Positions 1 through 8,191 of a stretch of DNA of 64,000 bases are shown here, piece by piece. Position 1 is the stretch's first letter. Every line of letters begins with the position of its first letter. Both the position numbers and the translations under genes were made by a program. This stretch comes from Paragemmobacter amnigenus (GTDB taxonomy: Bacteria > Pseudomonadota > Alphaproteobacteria > Rhodobacterales > Rhodobacteraceae), in contig NZ_JAAATX020000004.1 of the NCBI RefSeq assembly GCF_009908265.2, forward strand, positions 1-64,000, written 5' to 3'. Under the pieces are notes generated by a model. It made no database searches. It worked only from the letters and a program-made list of their open reading frames with translations, and had not been told where the DNA came from.

Positions 1-190
1 GCGAGGGGGCGGGCGGCGCGCGGCCTGCGGCGGGCAAGCCGCGCGGACCTGCGCCGACACGGCCCACGGGGGGCAAGCCCGGCCCGCGCCGCCCCACGGG
101 AAAGGGCTGACGGTGCCACCGCCACTTCCCCGACCCCAGACCTTCGGCTATGATCGGCCATGACTGTGACAGATGGGTAAAGGGTGGCAC

Positions 191-274
191 ATGGCGGGCG
201 AAGGTCTTCAGACCCTGTCCTATTTCGTCCTGATCGCACTGATCCTCTATACCGCGACCAGCGGGGTGCAGTGA
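191..274 (+). CDS. 27-residue single-pass membrane microprotein
   Basis: The reading frame starts at an ATG preceded by AAAGGGTGGCAC, a good ribosome binding site, and ends one base before the xpaC start. The product is MAGEGLQTLSYFVLIALILY followed by TATSGVQ. Residues 9-22 form one hydrophobic helix, so it should sit in the cytoplasmic membrane. The one-base spacing implies co-translation with XpaC and suggests a small partner of that membrane protein; this is inference. I see no convincing gene in the 190 bases before it, which may hold the end of a neighbouring gene outside the window. Confidence 0.6.
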   Translation: MAGEGLQTLSYFVLIALILYTATSGVQ

Positions 275-275
275 C

Positions 276-1160
276 ATGGCCCAACGCTTTGGCGGCAAAT
301 ACAGCCCCGATCCGGCGCGCAAGGACGGGGCCGACACCCCTGCCCCGCCCGCCACGCAGCCCTTTGACGCGCGCCGCCCGCGGCGGGCGGGGGCGCGGAC
401 CAATTTCCTGTTCATCGCGGCGCTCTCGATGCTGGCCCCTGCCTTTCTGGGGGGCGAGGCGGCCTTGCTGCCGGGGCTTGGCGCGACTGCGCTGCTCCTC
501 TCTGCCGCATGGCTGACGCGCGAGGGGATGCGGGCGCATCAGGACTATGACGACCGCCGCATCGCGCGCCGTCCGGCCATCCCGCGCAAGATCTTTGCCG
601 CGGTCCTGACGGGGGCGGGGCTGGCGCTGGCCGCGACGATCGGGATGGAGGGGCTGATCCCCGCAGGTGTCGGGCTGGCGGGGGCGGTGCTGCATCTGGT
701 GGCCTTTGGCCCCGATCCGCTGCGCGACAAGGGCGCGGCGGGGATGGACGATTTCCAGACCGACCGCGTGGCCCGCGCCGTGGACGAGGCGGAAAAGGTG
801 CTGGTCGAGATGCGCGATGCCATCCAGCGCGCAGGCGACCGCGCGCTGGAGGCGCGGGTGGACCGCTTTGCCGACACGGCCCGCGCGCTCTTCCGCACGG
901 TGGAGGGCGACCCGCGCGACCTGACGGCGGCGCGCAAGTACCTGTCGGTCTATCTGCAGGGCGCGCGCGATGCGACGGTGAAGTTCGCAGACCTCTACCG
1001 CCAGAACCGCGACGCCAAGGCGCGGGGGGATTACGAGGCGCTGCTGGCCGACCTTGAAACCACCTTCGCCACGCGGACGCAGAACCTGCTGGGCGGCAGC
1101 AGGACCGATCTTGACGTGGAAATCTCGGTCCTGCGCGAAAGGTTGCAGCAGGAGCGGTAG
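276..1160 (+). CDS. xpaC: XpaC family membrane protein (BCIP hydrolysis family)
   Basis: This is a 294-residue member of the family named 5-bromo-4-chloroindolyl phosphate hydrolysis protein (XpaC), whose true biochemical role is unknown. After a basic, proline-rich head of about 40 residues come four hydrophobic segments (about 43-59, 62-80, 106-123 and 125-144). A helical, charged cytoplasmic domain (about 155-290) then begins FQTDRVARAVDEAEKV. XpaC proteins commonly occur with TelA proteins, and a telA gene lies about 3 kb away on the other strand. The gene follows the 27-residue microprotein with one base between them and converges on the zinc-ribbon gene with one base between the stop codons. 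Confidence 0.85.
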   Translation: MAQRFGGKYSPDPARKDGADTPAPPATQPFDARRPRRAGARTNFLFIAALSMLAPAFLGGEAALLPGLGATALLLSAAWLTREGMRAHQDYDDRRIARRPAIPRKIFAAVLTGAGLALAATIGMEGLIPAGVGLAGAVLHLVAFGPDPLRDKGAAGMDDFQTDRVARAVDEAEKVLVEMRDAIQRAGDRALEARVDRFADTARALFRTVEGDPRDLTAARKYLSVYLQGARDATVKFADLYRQNRDAKARGDYEALLADLETTFATRTQNLLGGSRTDLDVEISVLRERLQQER

Positions 1161-1161
1161 G

Positions 1162-2250
1162 TCACCGCCCCTGCGTGAAGGCGAAGATGGCGCCCGCGAC
1201 GACCAGCGCGAGGATCACCGCGAAGGCGATCTTCCACGCGCTCCACGGCCGTTCGCCCTGCACCTTGCCGGTCTGGCCGTTCACGACGAAGCGATAGCTT
1301 TTTCCGTTGTATTTATAGGCCGCCATCCAGACCGGCAGCAGGATGTGCTTGAAGGTCTCGCCGCTCCAATCCGTGTCGATGTGGTCGATGCGCTGTTCGT
1401 CGCCGCCGATATCCTGCCGCACGTCGTCGCGGATCGCATCCGCCATCACCTCGCGCGCCATGCCGTGGCCGTCGGCCAGCGGGACGGTGTAACCTTCGGC
1501 GATGAAACCCGCCAGCCAGTCGTCACGCCACGGTTGCAGTTGCGACAGGTCCCATGGCTGCAAGCCGTCGGTGTAGTTGCGCGGCAGGCTGGTCGAGGCG
1601 AGGATGACGACGTCGTCAAAGCGGCGGCTGACCCAGCCCGAGCGCGCGGACCAGCGGGTGCGGCGGACCTGCTCGGTCTCGGTCCGGCCATTGCGGGTGA
1701 CGGTGCGGGTTTCGTAATAATGGTCCCCCCGCGCACCGGCGTAATGCGACCGCGTGGCGGCGTCGAAGGTCCAGAAGGGCACATAGATGCCGGTCAGGGC
1801 GCGGCCCTTGCGGGCATAGTCCTGCAGGCCGTTCGGGGCGAACCACAGGCTGCCCAGCCAATTCGTCATCGCCTCGCGCGCCTGCGATTCGTTCAGCACG
1901 AAGGGCAGCACGGCCTGCGGCTTGATCCGGCGCTCTTCGCCCGTGCCGATGGCGACGGGGGTGGCGCAGAAGGGGCATTCGGTGGCATGGGTCGCGCCGT
2001 GGAATTCCACCTGCGCCCCGCAGGACGGACAGGGGGTGATCCGCACCTCTTCCATCTGCGCGGCGGGCAGGTCGTCGGCCAGACCGCGGTCAAGGTCGAT
2101 CTCGTTCAGCGCGCGGGTGCGGGCCTTGGGCGCGTCGGGGATCGCCTGCCGCGCGCCGCAATGGTCGCAGACCAGTTCCGTCGCGCCCGGTTCATAGCGG
2201 AGATCGGCCCCGCAGGCGTTGCAGGGCCAGTTCCGGCGTTCGTCCAGCAT
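1162..2250 (-). CDS. TFIIB-type zinc-ribbon protein with C-terminal membrane anchor
   Basis: The 362-residue protein has two CxxC...CxxC zinc ribbons, at C10/C13/C28/C31 and C74/C77/C92/C95. A middle domain of about 220 residues rich in aromatic residues follows, and a single hydrophobic segment near 340-358 probably anchors it to the membrane. In the databases such proteins are called TFIIB-type zinc ribbon-containing or primosomal-N'-like, with no established function. It lies 3 bases downstream of the SPFH gene and is probably translated from the same message. The recurring company of SPFH, DUF2927, TelA and XpaC suggests a membrane-associated stress module; that is inference. Confidence 0.75.
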   Translation of the reverse strand: MLDERRNWPCNACGADLRYEPGATELVCDHCGARQAIPDAPKARTRALNEIDLDRGLADDLPAAQMEEVRITPCPSCGAQVEFHGATHATECPFCATPVAIGTGEERRIKPQAVLPFVLNESQAREAMTNWLGSLWFAPNGLQDYARKGRALTGIYVPFWTFDAATRSHYAGARGDHYYETRTVTRNGRTETEQVRRTRWSARSGWVSRRFDDVVILASTSLPRNYTDGLQPWDLSQLQPWRDDWLAGFIAEGYTVPLADGHGMAREVMADAIRDDVRQDIGGDEQRIDHIDTDWSGETFKHILLPVWMAAYKYNGKSYRFVVNGQTGKVQGERPWSAWKIAFAVILALVVAGAIFAFTQGR

Positions 2251-2253
2251 GGA

Positions 2254-3357
2254 TCAGACCCCCGGTGGAGGCGGCGGCGGCATGTCGGCGAAGAGGCGGG
2301 CAAGTTCCGTCTCGGCCGCGGGTTTCCAGCCGTCCATTCCGGCCGCCCAGACATGGGTCGTCCGTTTCAGCGCGCCTGAGGCGACGAGGCCAGGCAGGTC
2401 GCTCTCGGCAAAGGGGCCCTTGGTCGCGCCGTTCTCGGCCAGATGCCATGCCTTGCCCGCAGGCGGCGGTGGCGGTGGCGGGGCAGCACCGGCGCTGCCA
2501 GCGCCCCCCCATGGCCCCCCCTGCGTCATGTTCTGGGCCATGGCCATGCCCATGGCCGCGCCCATGCCGGCGGTCATGGCATCGCCCGCCGATCCGGGTT
2601 TGCCCATCGCCTCGGCCGCGGAGAATTGCATGTATTTGTTCAGATCGCCCGCGATCCCGACCGAGGTGCGCTTGTCCAGCGCCTTTTCCACCTCTTCGGG
2701 CAGCGAGATGTTCTCGATGTAGAATTCCGGCAGGGTCAGGCCATAGGCATCGACCAGCGGCGCGATGGCGCCCGTTACCAGACGGCCCAGATCGGCGGTG
2801 TTGGCGGCCATGTCCAGCACGGGGATGCCCGCCCCCGCGATGACGCGGCTGAATTCCTGCACGATGATGTTGCGGACCTGGTTGCTGACCTCGTCCGCGG
2901 TGAATTCGCCGTCGGTGCCGACGATTTCTTTCATGAACTTTGCCGGATCGCCCACGCGCAGCGCATAGGTGCCGAAGGCGCGGATGCGGACGGGGCCGAA
3001 TTCCGGATCGCGGCACATGATGGGGTTCTTGGTCCCCCATTTCTGGTCGTTGAAGCGCGTGGTCGAGACGAAATAGACCTCGGCCTTGAAGGGCGAGTTG
3101 AAGCCGTGATCCCAGTGCTGCAGCGTGGTCATCACCGGCATGTTGTTGGTCTCGAGCATGTAGAGACCGGGGCCGAAGACATCGGCAAGCTGCCCTTCGT
3201 GGATGAAGACCGCCGCCTGCCCCTCGCGCACGGTCAGCTTGGCGCCGTATTTGATCGCGTTGCCGCGCCGTTCAAAGCGCCAGACCATCGTGTCGCGCGT
3301 GTCATCGGTCCAGTCGATGACATCGATGAATTCGCCCTTGAGAAAATCGAAGACCAT
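2254..3357 (-). CDS. SPFH/Band 7 protein with C-terminal GYF_2 domain
   Basis: The start is placed at the ATG giving MVFDFLKGEF because GGAAGGA sits just upstream at normal spacing; an ATG six codons earlier would put that site inside the gene. The 367-residue protein has an SPFH (stomatin/prohibitin/flotillin) domain at about 25-230. A Gly/Met/Ala-rich stretch and a run of seven prolines follow, then a GYF_2-type domain (about 300-355: KAWHLAENGATKGPFAESDL), and the protein ends in a second proline run. This resembles the YdjI / virion core protein-like SPFH family, which forms membrane-associated oligomers. GYF domains bind proline-rich segments, so self-association through the proline runs is possible. 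Confidence 0.85.
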   Translation of the reverse strand: MVFDFLKGEFIDVIDWTDDTRDTMVWRFERRGNAIKYGAKLTVREGQAAVFIHEGQLADVFGPGLYMLETNNMPVMTTLQHWDHGFNSPFKAEVYFVSTTRFNDQKWGTKNPIMCRDPEFGPVRIRAFGTYALRVGDPAKFMKEIVGTDGEFTADEVSNQVRNIIVQEFSRVIAGAGIPVLDMAANTADLGRLVTGAIAPLVDAYGLTLPEFYIENISLPEEVEKALDKRTSVGIAGDLNKYMQFSAAEAMGKPGSAGDAMTAGMGAAMGMAMAQNMTQGGPWGGAGSAGAAPPPPPPPAGKAWHLAENGATKGPFAESDLPGLVASGALKRTTHVWAAGMDGWKPAAETELARLFADMPPPPPPGV

Positions 3358-3398
3358 ACCACCCGTTCCTTCCACCCGAAGCCGCCGGAGCGGCGTCT

Positions 3399-4379
3399 TT
3401 ATCCTTCTCCGCCCGTAAGCCGCGCTGCAAGCGATTCCACGATGGGGCGGGCCTGCGTTTCGTCCATGCCGGGGCGCAGGGCCGGATTGTAGAGCATCTT
3501 CAGCATCAGCTCGTCCTGCCGCGTGAGCAGGGCGAATTCCTCGTCATCGTTGAAGATCGAGGGGCGGGCCGAGGGGCTGTCATTGGCCAGACCGAGCCCT
3601 TGGGCGATTTCCTCGTGCAGGCAGGACAGGCGCAGAAGGTCGGGGTGTTCGGACCGGATCACCGCGAAGGCGCGGGTATAGGTGGCGCCGTTGCCCGAAG
3701 ACATGGCGTAGACGAGGCAATAGGTCGATCGCGGCATGTCGGTGATGGCGGCGACTTCCGACTCCGACAGTCCCGGCAGGGCCGCGCGGATCTGCGGGCC
3801 CAGCGCGCGGCGTTCATCCTCGGACACGATCTGGATGAAGAAGTTGGGGGCGTTGTCATCCAGCGCGATGGGATGGCCCGTCACCCGCGACAGGCGTTGC
3901 AGGAAGGACGCCACGCGCGCCGTATCCGCCGCGCGCCGGTCGGGCGGGGTCGAGGCGCCAAAACGCAGGCCGACGCGGACCGGTGCCTCCCATTTGCGGA
4001 TGCGGCTTTGCGTCATGCGCTGGACGGGGCCGCCTGCGGTGCGGGCATATTCGTCATAGAGCGCGATGCGGATGAAGTTCTCGGCCAGCATCCGGTCGGT
4101 GAAGGGGGTATCCGGCCCGCCGCCATCGGTCCGCAACAGCCCCTGCGACAGAAGCTGCGCCTGCACCCGCGCGTAATGCGCCCGCGCGGCGGCCGAAGCG
4201 GGGCTGACGGTCTGCGGCACGGGGGCCGCCACATCGACCGGCCGCTGCGCCGGTGCGACCGGAGCGGGGCCGAGCGCAGGGGTGCAGCCCGTCAGGATCG
4301 CCAGTGCCAGCCCCGCCAGAAGGCGGGACGGGCGGTGCGGGGCAAGGGACTGTGCGGTGGGGAGGGGCAGGATATTCAG
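3399..4379 (-). CDS. DUF2927 lipoprotein, probable CTG start
   Basis: This DUF2927 family protein (function unknown; the centre has the sequence HEEIAQGLGLANDSPSARPS) has a signal peptide ending in the lipobox LTGC. The lipid-modified Cys would be residue 32. The frame runs directly on from the telA stop codon, and no ATG, GTG or TTG exists between that stop and the lipobox. The only suitably placed codon is CTG at 4377-4379, eight bases after a GAGGA site that overlaps the telA stop. A GTG at 4230-4232 lies after the lipobox and would discard the signal peptide. The protein should be anchored facing the periplasm. It is coupled to telA (10 bases between genes). Confidence 0.75.
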   Translation of the reverse strand: MNILPLPTAQSLAPHRPSRLLAGLALAILTGCTPALGPAPVAPAQRPVDVAAPVPQTVSPASAAARAHYARVQAQLLSQGLLRTDGGGPDTPFTDRMLAENFIRIALYDEYARTAGGPVQRMTQSRIRKWEAPVRVGLRFGASTPPDRRAADTARVASFLQRLSRVTGHPIALDDNAPNFFIQIVSEDERRALGPQIRAALPGLSESEVAAITDMPRSTYCLVYAMSSGNGATYTRAFAVIRSEHPDLLRLSCLHEEIAQGLGLANDSPSARPSIFNDDEEFALLTRQDELMLKMLYNPALRPGMDETQARPIVESLAARLTGGEG

Positions 4380-4388
4380 GACAGGTCC

Positions 4389-5564
4389 TCAGGTCGGGGG
4401 GGCGGCGGAAGGCTGCGGGCGGGCGCGGGCGGCGGCAAGGCTGTCGCGCAGGTCGCCTTCCAGTTTCTGCAGTTCGGTCTCGGCGGCGGCACGGCGGGCC
4501 TTGCCCTCGTCCGCGATCCGCAGGCTGTCCTCGATCGTGGCGATGAGGGTTTCATTGGCGGCGCGGACGGATTCGATGTCAAACACCCCGCGCTCCATCT
4601 CCTCGCGCACGATGCTGTTGGCCTCGCGCAGATTGTCGGCATTGGATTTGAGAAGCTCGTTGGTCAAATCGTTCGCCTCGCGCACGGCCTCGGCCGCATC
4701 CTTGCTGCGCTGGATCGTCACCGCCTGCGCCAGTTGGGTTTCCCACAAGGGCACCGTGTTGACCAGAGTGGAGTTAATCTTGGTCACCAAACTCTTGTCA
4801 TTTTCCTGCACAAGCCGGATCGAGGGCAGGGATTGCATCGTCACCTGCCGCGTCAGGCGCAGGTCGTGCACGCGCCGTTCCAGATCGTCGCGCGCCGCGC
4901 GCAGGTCGCGCAGGGACTGGGCGATGCGGACCTTGTCTTCCTCGGGGGCAGCATTCATCTCGGCCTCGCGCGCGGGGATGAGAGTCTTGTCCGCCTCTTC
5001 CAGCTTGGCCACGCCTGCGGCGATGTAGACCGCTAGCTCGTCATAGAATTTCAGCGTCCGGTCATAGAGCATGTCCAGCGCGCGGATGTCCTTGAGCAGG
5101 GTATGTTCGTGTTGCAGCAGGTTTTCGGTGATCTTGTCGATCTGGCCCTGCACCTCTTCATAGCGGGCGACGAATTTGGCGATGGGCGCGGCCTGCCCCG
5201 TCAGCTTGTCCCACCAGCTGCGCTCGCGGGTGAGGTCGAGTTCCTCGGAGGAGAAACCGCGCAGGGTGGTGACGATCTCGCGCAGGGCGTCGCCGGCGGG
5301 GCCGACATCCTTGTTCTTCACGCCCGCAAGCATGTCCTGCGAGATGGTCTGCAACTCGGCCTGCGCGCCCGATCCGAAGGAGATGATGGACTGCGTGTTG
5401 GTCAGGTCGATCTCGGCCATGCGCTGGCGGATCTCGGCGGCGCGGTCGGGGGCCGCTTCGGCCAGAGGAACCACCGCCTCGGCGGGGACGGGCAGCAGTG
5501 CGGCGCTGAGCGCCTCGACCTCGGACAGGGCCTGTGCGGCGGCTTCGCGGACGGATTCGGACAT
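4389..5564 (-). CDS. telA: TelA family toxic anion resistance protein
   Basis: This 391-residue, mostly helical, highly charged soluble protein matches the TelA/KlaA family from sequences such as TNTQSIISFGSGAQAELQ, VPLWETQLAQAVTIQRSKDA and NADNLREANSIVREEMERG. TelA was named for tellurite resistance on plasmids, but chromosomal copies usually occur with XpaC and are thought to act in envelope or antibiotic stress; the mechanism is unknown. The ATG at 5562-5564 follows GGAG at about 11 bases. It is the first gene of the minus-strand set telA-DUF2927-SPFH-zinc ribbon. Confidence 0.9.
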   Translation of the reverse strand: MSESVREAAAQALSEVEALSAALLPVPAEAVVPLAEAAPDRAAEIRQRMAEIDLTNTQSIISFGSGAQAELQTISQDMLAGVKNKDVGPAGDALREIVTTLRGFSSEELDLTRERSWWDKLTGQAAPIAKFVARYEEVQGQIDKITENLLQHEHTLLKDIRALDMLYDRTLKFYDELAVYIAAGVAKLEEADKTLIPAREAEMNAAPEEDKVRIAQSLRDLRAARDDLERRVHDLRLTRQVTMQSLPSIRLVQENDKSLVTKINSTLVNTVPLWETQLAQAVTIQRSKDAAEAVREANDLTNELLKSNADNLREANSIVREEMERGVFDIESVRAANETLIATIEDSLRIADEGKARRAAAETELQKLEGDLRDSLAAARARPQPSAAPPT

Positions 5565-5727
5565 GGCAAACGGCACTCCGGTTCTGGCGGCGGGATGCCG
5601 CGCGGGCTGGGTGGAACTGGGCATATGGGGATGGCCCCCGTGCCGCGCCAGCCTGCGACAGACCGGCGGGATTTTCCAGAGCGGTTTTAAACCACAAGGC
5701 GAGAAATGCGGGGCGCGGCGCGGGTGC

Positions 5728-5756
5728 TTGACATGCCCACCGCCCCGCCGCATGAC
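5728..5756 (+). promoter_or_regulatory. Candidate sigma-70 promoter of purC
   Basis: A perfect -35 hexamer TTGACA (5728-5733) is followed after 17 bases by CATGAC, a weak -10 at 5751-5756. It lies 27 bases before the purC ATG, between the divergent telA and purC genes. Only the -35 box is strong, so the call is tentative. Confidence 0.4.
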
Positions 5757-5783
5757 GCGGCCAGCCATGCCAAGGGGGCCAGA

Positions 5784-6743
5784 ATGACCGACCTTTCCCG
5801 CATCCTGTCCGAGGCCCGCATTCCGGAACTGCCGAACCCCTATTTCGGCAAGGTCCGCGACTGCTATGACCTGCCCGACGGCACGCGCATCCTGATCAGC
5901 TCGGACCGCATCTCGGCCTTCGACCGCATCCTTGCCGCGATCCCGTTCAAGGGGCAGGTCCTGACCCAGACCGCGCGGTTCTGGTTCGACCACACCGCCG
6001 ACATCTGCGCCAACCATGTGATCGCCTATCCCGACCCCAACGTGGTGATCGGCAAGCGGCTGACCATCCTGCCGGTCGAGATCGTGGTGCGCGGCTATCT
6101 GGCGGGGACGACGGGGACATCCATCCTGACGCTGTACAAGCAGGGCATCCGGACGATGTACGGCCATACCCTGCCCGACGGGTTGCGCGACAATCAGGCC
6201 CTGCCCGCGCCGATCATCACGCCCACCTCCAAGGCCTTTGACGGCGGCCATGACGAGCCGCTGACGGCAGAGGAGATCGTGGCGCAGGGGCTGCTGACCC
6301 AAAGACAATGGGACGAGGTGTCGGCCAAGGCGCTGGCGCTGTTCGCGCGGGGGCAGAAGATGGCGGCGGAACGCGGGCTGATCCTTGTCGATACGAAATA
6401 CGAATTCGGCACGGACGCGGCGGGCAACATCCTGCTGGCGGACGAAATCCACACCCCCGATTCCTCGCGCTACTGGATCGCGTCGGGCTATGACGAGGCG
6501 TTCCGCACCGGCGGCCGCCCGCCGAGTTTCGACAAGGATGTGATCCGGTCATGGGTCGTGGCGCGCTGCGATCCCTATGCCGACCCGATCCCCGAGATTC
6601 CCGCCGACATGATCCGCCATACCGCCCAGGTCTATATCGACGCCTACGAGGCGATCACGGGCCAGACCTTCGTGCCCGACACCAGCGGGGCCAGCCCGCT
6701 GGAGCGGGTGCGGGCCAATCTGGCACCGTGGTTCACCGCCTGA
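5784..6743 (+). CDS. purC: Phosphoribosylaminoimidazole-succinocarboxamide synthase (SAICAR synthetase)
   Basis: The enzyme makes SAICAR from CAIR, aspartate and ATP in purine synthesis. The 319 residues are longer than the short E. coli form and match the yeast Ade1-like type. Both family signatures are present: [18 protein letters not shown] and LVDTKYEFG. The start was placed at the ATG at 5784 because AAGGGGG lies 8 bases before it; an ATG 17 codons earlier has no such site. A probable promoter lies just upstream. The next gene starts 61 bases later. Confidence 0.95.
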   Translation: MTDLSRILSEARIPELPNPYFGKVRDCYDLPDGTRILISSDRISAFDRILAAIPFKGQVLTQTARFWFDHTADICANHVIAYPDPNVVIGKRLTILPVEIVVRGYLAGTTGTSILTLYKQGIRTMYGHTLPDGLRDNQALPAPIITPTSKAFDGGHDEPLTAEEIVAQGLLTQRQWDEVSAKALALFARGQKMAAERGLILVDTKYEFGTDAAGNILLADEIHTPDSSRYWIASGYDEAFRTGGRPPSFDKDVIRSWVVARCDPYADPIPEIPADMIRHTAQVYIDAYEAITGQTFVPDTSGASPLERVRANLAPWFTA

Positions 6744-6803
6744 CTGTTTGCGCTAACATGGCGCGATCCGCTATGGTCCGCGCCGATGTGAATGGAGGCC
6801 CCG

Positions 6804-7727
6804 ATGATTCTGTCCTGTGGCGAAGCCCTGATCGACATGCTGCCGCGCACCGCCACCACGGGCGAAGCGGCCTTTGCCCCCTATGCGGGGGGTGCGGTGT
6901 TCAACACGGCCATCGCCCTTGGCCGTCTGGGCGCGCCTTCGGCCTTTTTCTCGGGCATCTCGACCGACATGCTGGGCCAGATCCTGACCGAAACGCTGGA
7001 GGCGTCGAAGGTCGACACCCGCTTCTGCGCGCGGTCGGACCGGCCCACCACCGTGGCCTTCGTCAAGCTGGTGGACGGTCAGGCCACCTATGCCTTCTAT
7101 GACGAGAACACGGCGGGGCGCCTGCTGTCGCAGGACCAGATGCCGGACCTGCCCGCCAATGTGTCCACCCTGTTCTTCGGCGGCATCTCCCTGGTGAACG
7201 ACCCCGCCGCCGGTACCTACGAGGCGCTTCAGGCGCGCGAGGCGGCGACGCGGGTGACGATGATCGACCCCAACATCCGCCCCGGCTTCATCGCCGGGAA
7301 AGAGGCGCAGTATCGCGCGCGGATCGAGCGGATGATCGCGCGGGCCGATGTCGTGAAGCTGTCGGACGAGGATCTGCACTGGCTGATGGGCGCGGGCGAC
7401 GTGTCCACGCTGGCGCGGGCGGTGCTGGCCAAGGGGCCGAAGGTCGTCTTCGTCACCGAAGGGGCCGAAGGGGCGCGCGCCATCACCGCGACGCAGAACC
7501 GCTTTGTCCCCGCCACGCGGGTGACGGTGGCCGATACCGTGGGTGCGGGCGACACCTTCAACGCGGGCGCGCTGGCCGCGCTGCACGAGGCGGGGGTGCT
7601 GACCAAGCGGGGCATCGCCGCGCTGGCGGATGACGTGCTGGATGCCGCCCTGACCCTTGGCACCCGTGCGGCGGCGGTCACGGTCAGCCGCGCCGGCGCC
7701 AACCCACCGTGGAGGGACGAGCTGTGA
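6804..7727 (+). CDS. PfkB family sugar kinase, probably fructokinase
   Basis: A 307-residue ribokinase/PfkB-fold kinase. The C-terminal signature [12 protein letters not shown] carries the catalytic Asp and the anion hole, and the N-terminal [15 protein letters not shown] loop binds the sugar. The sequence resembles bacterial fructokinases most, but the substrate cannot be fixed from sequence. The ATG at 6804 has GGAGG upstream, and an in-frame ATG four codons earlier lies at that site. The last bases GTGA overlap the dtd start, so the two genes are translationally coupled although their functions are unrelated. Confidence 0.88.
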   Translation: MILSCGEALIDMLPRTATTGEAAFAPYAGGAVFNTAIALGRLGAPSAFFSGISTDMLGQILTETLEASKVDTRFCARSDRPTTVAFVKLVDGQATYAFYDENTAGRLLSQDQMPDLPANVSTLFFGGISLVNDPAAGTYEALQAREAATRVTMIDPNIRPGFIAGKEAQYRARIERMIARADVVKLSDEDLHWLMGAGDVSTLARAVLAKGPKVVFVTEGAEGARAITATQNRFVPATRVTVADTVGAGDTFNAGALAALHEAGVLTKRGIAALADDVLDAALTLGTRAAAVTVSRAGANPPWRDEL

Positions 7728-8158
7728 GGGCCGTCCTGCAACGGGTCAGCCGCGCCTCGGTCACGGTCGACGGGGTGGTGACGGGGGAAATCGGGCAGGG
7801 CCTGATGATCCTTATCTGCGCGATGGAGGGCGACACCGACGCCAAGGCGGACCAGTTGGCCGCCAAGATCGCCAAGATGCGGATCTTCAAGGACGATCAG
7901 GGCAAGATGAACCTGTCGCTGCGCGATGTGGGCGGGGCGGCGCTGATCGTGTCGCAATTCACCTTGGCCGCCGACCTGCGCGGCAACCGCCCCGGCTTTT
8001 CCACCGCCGCCAAGCCGGACGAGGGCAAGCGGCTGTACGAATACTTCACCGCGCGGATGCAGGCCGAGGGCGTGCCGACCGCCAACGGCATCTTCGGGGC
8101 CGACATGGATGTCAGCCTGAACAATGACGGCCCCGTGACGATCTGGATGGATGTCTGA
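7724..8158 (+). CDS. dtd: D-aminoacyl-tRNA deacylase
   Basis: The product removes D-amino acids (and Gly from tRNA-Ala) attached to tRNA. The 144-residue length is normal, and the two DTD active-site motifs are visible: SQFTL (in [18 protein letters not shown]) and NxGPVT ([12 protein letters not shown]) at the C-terminus. The start is the GTG inside the kinase stop overlap (GTGA), with GGAGGG seven bases upstream, giving the usual N-terminus [13 protein letters not shown]. Confidence 0.95.
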   Translation: MRAVLQRVSRASVTVDGVVTGEIGQGLMILICAMEGDTDAKADQLAAKIAKMRIFKDDQGKMNLSLRDVGGAALIVSQFTLAADLRGNRPGFSTAAKPDEGKRLYEYFTARMQAEGVPTANGIFGADMDVSLNNDGPVTIWMDV

Positions 8159-8159
8159 C

Positions 8160-8182
8160 GCGCGCGCCCGTCGGGCGCGCGC
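8160..8182. terminator. Hairpin between convergent dtd and acyl-CoA synthetase genes
   Basis: GCGCGCGCCC, a 3-base loop, then GGGCGCGCGC form a perfect 10-bp stem immediately after the dtd stop and 9 bases from the end of the convergent gene. There is no T-run on either side, so it may be a bidirectional pause or mRNA-end hairpin rather than a classical terminator. Confidence 0.55.
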
Positions 8183-8191
8183 CGGGTGCGG

